A DNA stretch of 64,000 nt from Chromobacterium paludis (GTDB lineage: Bacteria; Pseudomonadota; Gammaproteobacteria; Burkholderiales; Chromobacteriaceae): the NCBI RefSeq assembly GCF_008275125.1, contig NZ_CP043473.1:558001-622000 (forward strand), given 5' to 3'. This document shows, one piece after another, positions 52,183-60,917 of this stretch (position 1 is its first letter; each line of letters starts with the position of its first letter). Below the pieces are notes generated by a model that was not told the origin of the DNA, ran no database searches, and saw nothing but the letters and a program-made list of their open reading frames with translations. Made by a program: the position numbers and the translations under genes.

Positions 52183-53604
52183 ATGCTGCAAAGTTTGAGA
52201 ACCGCCGCGAGGGCGCACGGCCAGTTTGATTTCAGCTGGCTCGATCAATGGCGCGGCGGCATGACATATGCGTTGTGTTACGCTTGCCTGCTGTGCGCGG
52301 CCTTGGCCGCGCCGTTTTTGATGGGACGATTGACTCCGCGCACGATGAAGACATATCTGAAGGCTCTAGGCTCCGGACCGGCCTTGTTCCGCCGCGCCCT
52401 GCTGCTGGCCTGCGCGCTGATGCTGGCGCTGGGTCTGGCGGACTTGGCGGACATTCCCGCGCCAGTCTTGCGCGAGCAGGCGCAGGACTGGCTGTGGCCG
52501 GCCTGGCTGGCGCATGGCTTGGGTGGTTGGCTGAATTTGGACAAGGCGGCCATGGCGGTGTACGCCGCGCTGATGCTGCTGTTCATGCTGGCGTTGCGGA
52601 TGTGCCTGCTGGTTGACGCGCGCGCGCGTTGGCCCTGGCTGGCTGCCCAGATGCTGATCGCGGCCGCGCTGGAGCCTTGGACCGAGCCGGGACTGGGGTA
52701 TCTGGTGGCGGCGGAGCTGGCGTTTCTGCTGCCGTGGCGGGCGGCCCTGGCCGGCGCGCTGTTCCAGGCGGTTCTGATCGATCTGGCTTTGCTGCCTTAT
52801 CTGGTCGCGGTGGGCGATGGCCATCCGGCTTGCAATATCGCCGGCGCTTCGCCGCCCGCGTTCTGGATGGTGGCTGCCGTGGACTGGCTGCAGGGTTTGG
52901 TTTTTCAAGCCTTTGCCTTCAGCGTGGGCTATGGCTGGGCCGAAGCGCTGCGCGGCCGGCTATGCCAGGCGCAGGCCAATGCGGCGTTGCAGGCAACCCA
53001 GTTGCTGCTGACCGAAGCCGTGCGCAATGCCGAGCGCGCGCGCATTGCCGACGGCGTGGGACGGCTGGCGGCAGAGCGAATGGCCGGGCTGCAACTGCAG
53101 CTGCGCCTGGCAGAGGCGCAAGGCGCCCCGGCGCCGGACATGGCCGCCGCGCGCGAAGCCGCGCGCTTGCTTGGCGAGGAGCTGCATGGAGTGGCTGGCG
53201 AGTCCGCGCTGCCCATGGATTTGCGTCAGGCGCTGGAAACCTTGTGCCGCGGGCTTCCCCAGCCGCGGACCCGGCTGGACATGGCGCCAGGCCTGATCGT
53301 GGCGCAGCCGGCGCTGGCGCACGTCCTTTTTCGCAGCGCGCAGGAAGCCTTGAGCAATGCCTTGCGTCATTCCGGCGCCGCGCGCGCGGTGGTGAGGCTG
53401 GAGCGGGCCGGCGGCGGGCTGACGTTGACCATCAGCGATAACGGCAAGGGGCTGGATGCATCCGGCGAGCGGCGCGAGGGCCATGGTTTGACCGGCATGC
53501 GCGAACGAGTGGCGGCGCAGGGCGGCTCGCTGGACATCCTGTCGCCGGCCGGCGGCGGCTGCTGCCTGCGCATCTGGCTGCCGCTGGCAGGAGAGCGCAC
53601 ATGA
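52183..53604 (+). CDS. Membrane sensor kinase subunit with HATPase but no phospho-accepting His
   Basis: 473 residues: about six hydrophobic helices in the first 265 residues (MTYALCYACLLCAALAAPF, ALLLACALMLALGLA, MAVYAALMLLFMLAL and others), a dimerisation segment and a NarL-type HATPase. The ATP-binding boxes look intact: N box QEALSNALRHSG, G1 SDNGKGLD, G2 GHGLTGMRERV. The HisKA_3 motif is not: aligned without gaps to its downstream partner (RLARELHDGIGHHLSALNLQL) it reads RIADGVGRLAAERMAGLQLQL, with Gly293 in place of the phosphorylated His. It can probably bind ATP but not autophosphorylate in the usual way. It overlaps the next gene by four bases. Confidence 0.88.
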   Translation: MLQSLRTAARAHGQFDFSWLDQWRGGMTYALCYACLLCAALAAPFLMGRLTPRTMKTYLKALGSGPALFRRALLLACALMLALGLADLADIPAPVLREQAQDWLWPAWLAHGLGGWLNLDKAAMAVYAALMLLFMLALRMCLLVDARARWPWLAAQMLIAAALEPWTEPGLGYLVAAELAFLLPWRAALAGALFQAVLIDLALLPYLVAVGDGHPACNIAGASPPAFWMVAAVDWLQGLVFQAFAFSVGYGWAEALRGRLCQAQANAALQATQLLLTEAVRNAERARIADGVGRLAAERMAGLQLQLRLAEAQGAPAPDMAAAREAARLLGEELHGVAGESALPMDLRQALETLCRGLPQPRTRLDMAPGLIVAQPALAHVLFRSAQEALSNALRHSGAARAVVRLERAGGGLTLTISDNGKGLDASGERREGHGLTGMRERVAAQGGSLDILSPAGGGCCLRIWLPLAGERT

Positions 53605-54728
53605 GCATCCCATCGACGCCATCGCCGCTGGCCGGCTTCCGCTGCGTTTCCCTGCTGGCTTGCCTGGTCCTGGCGGCGCAGCGATGGATCTTGCTATGGC
53701 CGGCTGGCGAGGCCGGTCCGGCGCATCTGCGCGACAGGCTGGCCTTGCTGGCTGGCGCGGCGCTGGGCCGCGACGGCCTGCTGACGGCCTATGCCCTGGG
53801 CTTCGCCTTGTTCGCCTGGGCCTTGTGGCGGGCCACGGCCAACGGCCCGCGCGCGCCGGATCATGCGGCGAAATTGGTCCTGCTGGCGGTACAAATCGCG
53901 CTGGCCTTGCTGCTCCACGATAAATTGCTATTGCTGACCGCGGCTGAGGCGGCGCTGTTGCTGGGCTGGCGGCTTGCCGCCTGCTGTCTGGGCGCGCAAT
54001 TGCTGCTGACGCTGCTGGCCAATGCTTGGCAGGCGCAATATTTGCCGGCGAATGAATTGATCTGCAATGTCAGCGGTTCCCAGGTCGCCTTGCCGGACTT
54101 AGCGCAGCGCCGTTGGCAACTGGGGCTGGATGCCGCCCTGGGCGGCGGCTTTCAGTTGCTGACCTTCGGCATTGGTTGCCTGGGCGGGGCCGAACGCCGC
54201 CGCCGCGCCGAACTGGAGGCGACGCGCGCCAGTCTGTTGGCGGCCGGGCAGTTGCTGGCCGGCGCGGCCGGCAATGGCGAACGGCTGCGGCTGGCGCGCG
54301 AGTTGCATGACGGCATCGGTCACCATTTGTCGGCGCTGAACCTGCAACTGGAGCTGCTGTTGCGGCGGGGCGCGGGCGGAGCGGACCCGCCCTTGCGCGC
54401 GGCGCAGCAGTCGGCGCGCAGCATGTTGGCCGAGGTGCGCGCCTTGGTGGGCAAGGAAAGGCAGGCGTGCGAGGCGCCGTTGAACCAGGCGCTGCGCTTG
54501 CTGTGCGAGGGCATGGTGCCTGCTGTCGGGCTGCAACTGGAGCCGCTGCCCGGCCTGTCCGACGCGGCCGCATGGCGCGCCTTACGCGCGGCGCGAGAAG
54601 CCTTGGCGGACAGGGGCGGCCAGCCCTGCCGGCTGTGGCTGGCGCAGGCGGACGACGGCGGCGCGGAATTGCGGCTGTCCCAGGCGGGGGCGGAGACGTG
54701 GGTGACGATATGGCGGGAGGCGGCGTGA
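53601..54728 (+). CDS. Membrane sensor kinase subunit with HisKA_3 His but degenerate ATPase
   Basis: 375 residues: four or five hydrophobic helices (about 10-215), then a clear HisKA_3 domain with LARELHDGIGHHLSAL (phospho-acceptor His236). The C-terminal region keeps only a shortened trace of an ATPase fold (AAREALADRGGQPCRLWLAQ...) with no N-box asparagine, no DxGxG and no G2 glycine box, and stops at a length where a full HATPase would continue. It can therefore be a phosphoryl acceptor or relay but not bind ATP by itself. Four-base overlap with the upstream kinase and one-base overlap (TGATG) with the response regulator. Confidence 0.88.
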   Translation: MSIPSTPSPLAGFRCVSLLACLVLAAQRWILLWPAGEAGPAHLRDRLALLAGAALGRDGLLTAYALGFALFAWALWRATANGPRAPDHAAKLVLLAVQIALALLLHDKLLLLTAAEAALLLGWRLAACCLGAQLLLTLLANAWQAQYLPANELICNVSGSQVALPDLAQRRWQLGLDAALGGGFQLLTFGIGCLGGAERRRRAELEATRASLLAAGQLLAGAAGNGERLRLARELHDGIGHHLSALNLQLELLLRRGAGGADPPLRAAQQSARSMLAEVRALVGKERQACEAPLNQALRLLCEGMVPAVGLQLEPLPGLSDAAAWRALRAAREALADRGGQPCRLWLAQADDGGAELRLSQAGAETWVTIWREAA

Positions 54729-55366
54729 TGATACGGGTTGGCCTGGTGGACGATCAGACCCTGGTGCGCAGCGGCATCCGCGGTTTGCTGGAGTTGACCG
54801 GCGACATCCGGGTGGCGCTGGAGGCGGCCGACGGCGCAGAGGCGCTGGCCCTGCTGCGGGAGGCGCGGCCCGATGTGCTGCTGCTGGATGTGCGCATGCC
54901 GGGCATGAGCGGCATGGATGTGTTGCGCGCGCTGAGGGAGGGCGGCATTTTGCCGCCGACCTTGTTGTTGACCACCTTCGACGACGACGAGGCGCTGTTG
55001 GCCGGCATGGGGCTGGGCGCGCGCGGTTTTTTGTTGAAGGACATCTCGCTGGAGCGGCTGGCTGACGCGATACGCCGCGTGGCGGCGGGCGAGACCTTGT
55101 TCCGGCCTGGGCTGACCGAGCGGGTGCTGGACGGCTTGCGCGGCGGAGCCGGCTTTCCGGCGCTGGACCTGCCGGAGCGCCTGACAAGCCGTGAGGTGGA
55201 GGTGCTGGCCTTGATGGCAGGCGGCTTCAATAACCGCGAGATCGCGGAGGCCCTGGGGCCGAGCGAGGGCACGATCAAGAATCACGTGTCCAGCATCCTG
55301 TCCAAGCTCGGCGTGCGCGACCGGGTGCGCGCGGTGTTGCGCGGGCTGGAGCTCGGCTATATCTGA
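54728..55366 (+). CDS. NarL/FixJ-family response regulator
   Basis: 212 residues from ATG 54728, overlapping the upstream stop by one base. Receiver domain (1-120) with acidic pocket DD (8-9), phospho-acceptor Asp54 in LLLDVRMPGMSG, Thr and KD (about residue 105); C-terminal LuxR-type helix-turn-helix (ERLTSREVEVLALMAGGFNNREIAEALGPSEGTIKNHVSSIL). A transcription factor presumably phosphorylated by the two upstream membrane proteins. The longer upstream frame is not used. Confidence 0.95.
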   Translation: MIRVGLVDDQTLVRSGIRGLLELTGDIRVALEAADGAEALALLREARPDVLLLDVRMPGMSGMDVLRALREGGILPPTLLLTTFDDDEALLAGMGLGARGFLLKDISLERLADAIRRVAAGETLFRPGLTERVLDGLRGGAGFPALDLPERLTSREVEVLALMAGGFNNREIAEALGPSEGTIKNHVSSILSKLGVRDRVRAVLRGLELGYI

Positions 55367-55383
55367 GCGCCGGCCCGCCTGGC

Positions 55384-56895
55384 TCAGGCCAGCTGCGGCT
55401 CGCGGCGGCGGTGGGACGGCTTGTCCATGGGCTGTTGCTGGCTCACCGCCTGGTGCAGTTTCTCCATTTGCTCGTCCAGCTGGCGGATGGCCTCGGCGAT
55501 GTTCTTGGTTTCGCCGGACAGGCTGCGGGTGGCTTCGCCGACGGCGACGATGTCGCCGGCGAACTGGGCGAAGCCCTGGTTCTGGCTAGCCTCGGCCTGC
55601 GACACCTGGCCCAGCAAGCCGGCCAGCTCGCCGGTTTCGCGGATGATGCCGGACAGTCTTTGCTGCGCGTTCTGCGCGTGGTCGCGGCCGGCCTGCATCT
55701 GCTGGCTGCCGTCGCGCATGGCCACGATGGCCAGATTGGTGCCGTCCACGATCAGCTGGATCTTGCTCTCGATGTCCTGGGTGGCGTTCTGGGTGCGTTC
55801 GGCCAGCTTGCGCACCTCGTCCGCCACCACGGCGAAGCCGCGGCCCATTTCCCCGGCGCGCGCCGCTTCGATGGCGGCGTTCAGCGCCAATAGATTGGTC
55901 TGGTCCGCGATGTCGCGGATCAACTGCACGATGCCGCTGACTTCGGCGCTGCGCTGGCCCAGCTCCTCCAGCTTGCCGGCGGCGTGGCTGATGACTTCGC
56001 CGGCGCGGCCCAGTTGCGATACGGCCTGGTCCATGGCGGAGCCGCCTTGCAGCGCGGCATCGCCCGCGGTGCGGGCCAATTGGGTGGCGGTGGTCGATTG
56101 CTCGGCGTTCTGGCTGGTCACTACCGCCATCTGTTGCGCCACCACCACCATGTCTTCCGAGCGTTCGCGCTGGTCGGCCATGGTCTTGGCCATGCTGCCG
56201 GTGCTGGCGGCGATTTGCCGGCTGGCGCCGGAGGCGTCGCGGATGGAGTGGCTGATCTGCTCCATCATCAGGGCCAAGGCCTGGCTGGCCTGTTCGGCTT
56301 CCTTGCGCGCCGTTTCCAGTTTCTCGAAGCTCTTGCTCTTGGCCTTGTCGAAGGCCAGCGCCAGCACCAGCACCACCAGCGACAGGCCGGCCAGCGATTT
56401 GGCCTGCAGCTTGGGCAGCACTTCGTGCGGCAAGGGATTGGCCGGGATGGCGTCCACGCTGGACAGCCACATGATGACCCCCACCGCGGCCAGCGACATG
56501 GCCAGCCAGAACATCCCGGAGCGGCGGGTGCCGATGAACACGGCGGTGAAGGGGATGGCGGCGAACCACATCAGGCTGGTGGACAGGATGCCCCCGTTGA
56601 CGTAGACCATCCAGCACACCATGGCGTACATGCAGCTGGTGATGAATTCCGCGGTGAAGCGCACCGCGCCGCTGAGGCGCAGCAATAAGGGGCCGCACAG
56701 CAGTCCCAGGCCGCCCAGGGCGATGCCCTCGGCCATGGGGTAGTGCCCCAGGTTCAGGTATTCGATGGCGAATAACGGCGCCATCAGGCCGGCCAGCAGG
56801 CCGACGCCGACCACGGTGCGGGCGCGGATGGCCTGCTCCGGAGACTGGCGTATGCTGTCCGGGATAAACCATTCGGTGATGGCTTGTATCGACAT
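55384..56895 (-). CDS. Methyl-accepting chemotaxis protein
   Basis: 503 residues from ATG 56895, preceded by a ggaggggag site. The N-terminal half has about six membrane helices (about 28-190) instead of the usual periplasmic sensor flanked by two helices, so it may sense a membrane or cytoplasmic signal. Then a coiled-coil signalling domain with the MCP hairpin [43 protein letters not shown] (about 335-378). No HAMP motif is obvious and no C-terminal CheR-tether pentapeptide. Monocistronic, convergent with the response regulator. Confidence 0.92.
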   Translation of the reverse strand: MSIQAITEWFIPDSIRQSPEQAIRARTVVGVGLLAGLMAPLFAIEYLNLGHYPMAEGIALGGLGLLCGPLLLRLSGAVRFTAEFITSCMYAMVCWMVYVNGGILSTSLMWFAAIPFTAVFIGTRRSGMFWLAMSLAAVGVIMWLSSVDAIPANPLPHEVLPKLQAKSLAGLSLVVLVLALAFDKAKSKSFEKLETARKEAEQASQALALMMEQISHSIRDASGASRQIAASTGSMAKTMADQRERSEDMVVVAQQMAVVTSQNAEQSTTATQLARTAGDAALQGGSAMDQAVSQLGRAGEVISHAAGKLEELGQRSAEVSGIVQLIRDIADQTNLLALNAAIEAARAGEMGRGFAVVADEVRKLAERTQNATQDIESKIQLIVDGTNLAIVAMRDGSQQMQAGRDHAQNAQQRLSGIIRETGELAGLLGQVSQAEASQNQGFAQFAGDIVAVGEATRSLSGETKNIAEAIRQLDEQMEKLHQAVSQQQPMDKPSHRRREPQLA

Positions 56896-57031
56896 AGGTC
56901 TCCCCTCCAAGGATGTTCCAGGTGTAAGCGCGCTGATTTTTAAGGATTTCTTCTCACGCCCGGACTGCGACTTTAAAACAAATGTTTGACTCCCTGCAAT
57001 ATACCGATCGCTTTGCCCGGCATGCTTGGTC

Positions 57032-57817
57032 TCAATCGGCCATGCGCAGCGGCACGCCGCTGGCCTGCAGATGCGCCAGGCGCGACGGGTCGGCGTCCGG
57101 CTCCAGAATCAGCAGGCCGATGTCGGCCAGCGGCGCCACCGCGAAGGGCGAGGCGGTATCCAGCTTTTCATTGGTGACGGCCAGGATGGTCTGGCCGCAC
57201 TGCTCCACCAGCATGCGCTTGAAGGCCGCTTCTTCAGCCATCACCGTGCCGACGCCCAGTTCGCGATCCACTGAGCAAGTGCCTAGAAAGCAGATGTCCG
57301 GATGCATGGCTTGCAGCATGCGGGTGGCGATGGTGCCGGCGGTGTCGCCGCTTTTGTGGTTAAGGCTGCCGCCCAGCACCAGCACTTCCAGTTGTTTTTT
57401 GCCGAACAGCTCCGCCGCGATGGGAATGGCGTTGGTGGCTATGGTGAGTGGCAAGTCGGGCGGCAGGGCGCGGGCGATTTCCAGATTGGTGGTGCCGCCA
57501 TCCAGGAATACGAATTGGCCGGGACGCAACTGGCGCACCGCGGTGGCGGCCAGGCGGGCCTTGCGGCCGGGATGTTCGCGGCGGCGCTGCTCAAAGCTGG
57601 TGTCGCTGGGGCGCAGCGCGATGGCGCCGCCGTATACCCGCTGGCATACGCCGTTGGCCGCCAGCTCGCGCAGGTCGCGGCGGATCGAGTCTTCGGATAC
57701 GCCTAGCGTGGCGGCCAGTTCGCCGGCCAGCACTCGGCCATGCTGCTGCAGTTGCTGGCGGATGTATTGATGCCGGTCCGAGGGCAGGCCGGAGGCGAGT
57801 GGGCGTTCTTTGCGCAT
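57032..57817 (-). CDS. DeoR-family transcriptional regulator
   Basis: 261 residues: N-terminal winged helix (about 15-70) with [19 protein letters not shown] and the DeoR VYGGAI motif, followed by the sugar-phosphate-binding domain ([58 protein letters not shown]). Most members repress sugar metabolism genes and are released by a phosphorylated sugar. It is divergent from the HAD phosphatase gene; the shared control region holds repeat sequences suited to its binding. Confidence 0.93.
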   Translation of the reverse strand: MRKERPLASGLPSDRHQYIRQQLQQHGRVLAGELAATLGVSEDSIRRDLRELAANGVCQRVYGGAIALRPSDTSFEQRRREHPGRKARLAATAVRQLRPGQFVFLDGGTTNLEIARALPPDLPLTIATNAIPIAAELFGKKQLEVLVLGGSLNHKSGDTAGTIATRMLQAMHPDICFLGTCSVDRELGVGTVMAEEAAFKRMLVEQCGQTILAVTNEKLDTASPFAVAPLADIGLLILEPDADPSRLAHLQASGVPLRMAD

Positions 57818-57854
57818 GCTGTGGACTCTCTGCGGAAATGCGCGGATGTTGCAT

Positions 57855-57937
57855 GATTATGCCGGTTTGGTCAAAGACTCATTGCATGGTTGTGCGCGAT
57901 TTATTGCTTGATTCTGCACGATTGTGCATAATGATGC
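57855..57937. promoter_or_regulatory. Direct-repeat operator array between deoR and the HAD phosphatase
   Basis: GATTNTGC-like octamers occur at 57855 (gattatgc), 57888 (ggttgtgc), 57910 (gattctgc), 57920 (gattgtgc) and 57930 (aatgatgc). The last three are exactly 10 bases apart, and the 57888 copy is 22 bases before them, about two turns. DeoR-family proteins commonly bind such phased direct repeats, so this is a likely operator for the adjacent regulator controlling both genes. Confidence 0.6.
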
Positions 57938-57962
57938 TTGTTCCGCAATGGGAGTAGACGCA

Positions 57963-58742
57963 ATGAAACTGATGGTTTCCGATCTGGATGGCACGCTGTT
58001 GAACGAGAACTCGCAATTGGCGCCGGAAACGCACGCCGCCTTGCGGCAAGTGGCGGCCAGGGGGATCGCCATGGCGGTGGCAACCGGTCGGCATGAGCGT
58101 CAGGCGCGGCTGTTGTGGCCGGATGATTTGCCGGCAGTGCCGGTGATCAGCGCCAACGGCGCGCGCGTGCATCTGGCCGACGGCAGCCTGTTGTTTCAAT
58201 CGCGTTTGTCCCAGGATTTGATCAGCCGTTTGCTGCGGCCGGAGCTGGTGCGGGACACCGAGCTGGGCGTCTACCGCGACGATTGCATCATGGCCTACCA
58301 CAGCAAGCGCGAATATAGCCATTACACCGGACAGGTGGCGGAAATCGCCGATCTGGCCGGTTTCGCCGCCGACGATGTCTCCAAGGTGATTTACTGCGGC
58401 ACGCCCGAGCAGCTCAAGCCAGTGGAGCTCGACATCGCGCGCGATTTCGGCGACGAAGTGTCCATGACTTATTCCCACGTCTGCTACCTGGAAGTGATGG
58501 CGCCGGGTGTCAACAAAGGCAGCGCGCTGGCCTTGCTGCTGAAGCATCTGGGCGTAAAGGCCGACGATTGCGCCGCCTTCGGCGACAACCTCAACGACGC
58601 GGAGATGCTGCAGCTGGCGGGCCTGCCGCATGTGATGGCCAATGCCCATCCCGAGCTGAAGCGGCGGCTGCCGGACGTGCCGGTGATCGGCCATCACGCC
58701 GCTGGCGGCGTGGCCAAGCGGCTGCTGGAGATGCTGGCTTGA
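57963..58742 (+). CDS. HAD-superfamily sugar phosphatase (Cof type)
   Basis: 259 residues from ATG 57963 (MKLMVSDLDGTLL), after a ggag site. Motifs of Cof-type HAD phosphatases: DLDGTLL with nucleophile Asp7, AVATGRHERQARLL, the C2 cap in the middle, NKGSALALLLKHLG with the conserved Lys and GDNLNDAEML. Members hydrolyse sugar phosphates or nucleotides; the DeoR partner suggests a sugar phosphate. The upstream in-frame ATG 57924 is in the operator repeats. Confidence 0.92.
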   Translation: MKLMVSDLDGTLLNENSQLAPETHAALRQVAARGIAMAVATGRHERQARLLWPDDLPAVPVISANGARVHLADGSLLFQSRLSQDLISRLLRPELVRDTELGVYRDDCIMAYHSKREYSHYTGQVAEIADLAGFAADDVSKVIYCGTPEQLKPVELDIARDFGDEVSMTYSHVCYLEVMAPGVNKGSALALLLKHLGVKADDCAAFGDNLNDAEMLQLAGLPHVMANAHPELKRRLPDVPVIGHHAAGGVAKRLLEMLA

Positions 58743-58768
58743 GCCGCGATGGCGGCAATGAGGTAAAG

Positions 58769-58794
58769 AAAAACGGCCCGTGAAGGGCCGTTTC
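58769..58794. terminator. Bidirectional terminator between HAD gene and pta
   Basis: aaaaacggccc and gggccgttt with a gtgaa loop, flanked by an A-run on one side and T-run on the other, sits between two convergent genes and can serve both. Confidence 0.8.
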
Positions 58795-58816
58795 CATTTG
58801 CTTGCTCAGACTTGGC

Positions 58817-60898
58817 TTATTTGGCCTGGGTCTGCTCCGCCTGCAGCGCGGTCAGGGCGATGGTGTAGACGATGTCGTCCACCAGCGCGCCGCGCGACAG
58901 GTCGTTGACCGGCTTGCGCAGGCCTTGCAGCATCGGGCCCACCGACACCACGTTGGCGGAGCGCTGCACCGCCTTGTAGGTGGTGTTGCCGGTGTTCAGG
59001 TCCGGGAACACGAACACGGTGGCGCGGCCGGCGACCTGGCTGTCCGGGGCCTTCTGGCGGCCGACGGACTCCACCGAGGCGGCGTCGTACTGCATCGGGC
59101 CGTCGATCAGCAGATCCGGGCGCTTTTCACGCGCGATGCGGGTGGCTTCGCGCACTTTCTCCACGTCGCTGCCGCTGCCGGAGGAGCCGGTGGAGTAGGA
59201 GATCATGGCCACGCGCGGCGTGATGCCGAAGGCGACGGCGGAGTCGGCGGACTGGATGGCGATGTCGGCCAGCTGCTCGGCGCTCGGGTCCGGGTTCACC
59301 GCGCAGTCGCCGTAGACATAGACCTGCTCCGGCATCAGCATGAAGAACACCGAGGACACGATGCTGGAGCCCGGCGCGGTCTTGATCAGCTGCAGCGCCG
59401 GACGGATGGTGTTGGCGGTGGTGTGCACGGCGCCGGATACCAGGCCGTCCACTTCGTTCATCGCCAGCATCATGGTGCCCAGCACCACGGTGTCTTCCAG
59501 CTGGGCCAGCGCCATCGGCTCGTTCAAACCCTTGCCCTTGCGCAGCTCCACCATCGGCGCCACGTACTGGCCGCGGATCTCATTCGGGTCCAGGATTTCC
59601 ACCGAGGCCGGCAGGGTCACGCCCTGGGTCTCGGCCACTTGCAGGATTTCGGCGCGGTTGCCCAGCAGCACGCAGCGGGCGATGCCTTTTTCCTGGCAGA
59701 TGGCGGCGGCCTGGATGGTGCGCGGCTCGTTGCCTTCCGGCAGCACGATGCGCTTGTTGGCCTTGCGCGCTTTTTCCATCAGCTGGAAGCGGAAGGCCGG
59801 CGGCGGCAGGCGCAGTTCGCGCGGCTCGCCCACGCGCTGCTTCAGCGGGCTGGCGTCCAGGTGTTCGGCGATGAAGTCGATCACCTTTTCCATGCGCTCC
59901 AGGTCGTCGGCCGGCACCTGGCGGCTCATCGCGTTCAGCGCGCTGGCGGTTTCCATGGAGTTCAAGGTGGTGGCCAGCACCGGCAGGCCGCCGGTGAAGG
60001 CTTGCTGGCACAGTTGCTGGATGCGCGGATCGGGCTCGGAGTCGCAGGTCAACAGCAGGCCGGCCAACGGCACGCCGTTCATGGCGGCCATGGAAGCGGC
60101 CATCACCACGTCCTCGCGCTCGCCCGGCGTCACGATCAGCGCGCCCGGCTTCAGCAGGTTGACGATATTGGGGGCGGTGCGGGCGGCCACCACCATGCTG
60201 CGCACGCGGCGGCTGGCCTGCTGGCCCGCGTGCACCACGCTGGCGTTCAGGTGGCGCGCCACGTCCTGGGTGCGCGGCGCCAGCAGTTCCGGCTGATACG
60301 GAATCACGCCCAAGAGCGGCAGGCCGGCTTTCTTCAGCGTGCGCGCATCCTGGACTTCATCGGCCAGCTTGGCGCAGTCCACGTCCGGCAGAACGTGGTT
60401 CAGGATATAACCGGCGATATGCTGGCCACCGAAGGCCTGGATGTTCATTTCCAGCTGTTCGGCGATTTCGTCCACGCCCAGCCCTTTGGCGGAGCAGACC
60501 AGCACGGTCTGCGCCTGCAGGTTGCGCGCGATCTTGGTGTTGAGGAAGGTGGAGAACACCTGCTTCTGGTCCGGCACCAGGCCTTCCACGATCACGGCGT
60601 CCACATTCTGGGCCACTTGCTGGTAGAGGCTGACCACTTCTTCCATCAGCTGGTCGATCTGACCTTGCGACAGCAGGTGCTCGACGCGCTCCATGCTGAT
60701 GGGTTGCGGCGCGTCCAGGCGGCAGATGGCCTGGGCGAAGTGCATGGAGCGCTCCACGCCGTTGTCGTCCACGCCTTGGGCGATGGGTTTCAGGAAGCCG
60801 ACGCGCAGGCCGGCCTGTTCCAGCGAGCGCACCGCGCCCAGCGATACCGAGGTCAGGCCGGCGTTGAAGCCGGTGGGGGCAAGGAAAAACGTTTGCAT
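58817..60898 (-). CDS. pta: Phosphate acetyltransferase
   Basis: Interconverts acetyl-CoA and acetyl phosphate. 693 residues, the long E. coli-like form: N-terminal P-loop-like domain (MQTFFLAPTGFNAGLTSVSLG), central DRTGG domain (about 215-335) and C-terminal catalytic PTA_PTB domain (FRFQLMEKARKANKRIVLPEG, ISYSTGSSGSGSDVEKVREAT, GRATVFVFPDLNTGNTTYKAV). Downstream of ackA with a 19-base gap, so an ackA-pta operon. Confidence 0.96.
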   Translation of the reverse strand: MQTFFLAPTGFNAGLTSVSLGAVRSLEQAGLRVGFLKPIAQGVDDNGVERSMHFAQAICRLDAPQPISMERVEHLLSQGQIDQLMEEVVSLYQQVAQNVDAVIVEGLVPDQKQVFSTFLNTKIARNLQAQTVLVCSAKGLGVDEIAEQLEMNIQAFGGQHIAGYILNHVLPDVDCAKLADEVQDARTLKKAGLPLLGVIPYQPELLAPRTQDVARHLNASVVHAGQQASRRVRSMVVAARTAPNIVNLLKPGALIVTPGEREDVVMAASMAAMNGVPLAGLLLTCDSEPDPRIQQLCQQAFTGGLPVLATTLNSMETASALNAMSRQVPADDLERMEKVIDFIAEHLDASPLKQRVGEPRELRLPPPAFRFQLMEKARKANKRIVLPEGNEPRTIQAAAICQEKGIARCVLLGNRAEILQVAETQGVTLPASVEILDPNEIRGQYVAPMVELRKGKGLNEPMALAQLEDTVVLGTMMLAMNEVDGLVSGAVHTTANTIRPALQLIKTAPGSSIVSSVFFMLMPEQVYVYGDCAVNPDPSAEQLADIAIQSADSAVAFGITPRVAMISYSTGSSGSGSDVEKVREATRIAREKRPDLLIDGPMQYDAASVESVGRQKAPDSQVAGRATVFVFPDLNTGNTTYKAVQRSANVVSVGPMLQGLRKPVNDLSRGALVDDIVYTIALTALQAEQTQAK

Positions 60899-60917
60899 GA
60901 TGCTGTCCCCGTCCGGC

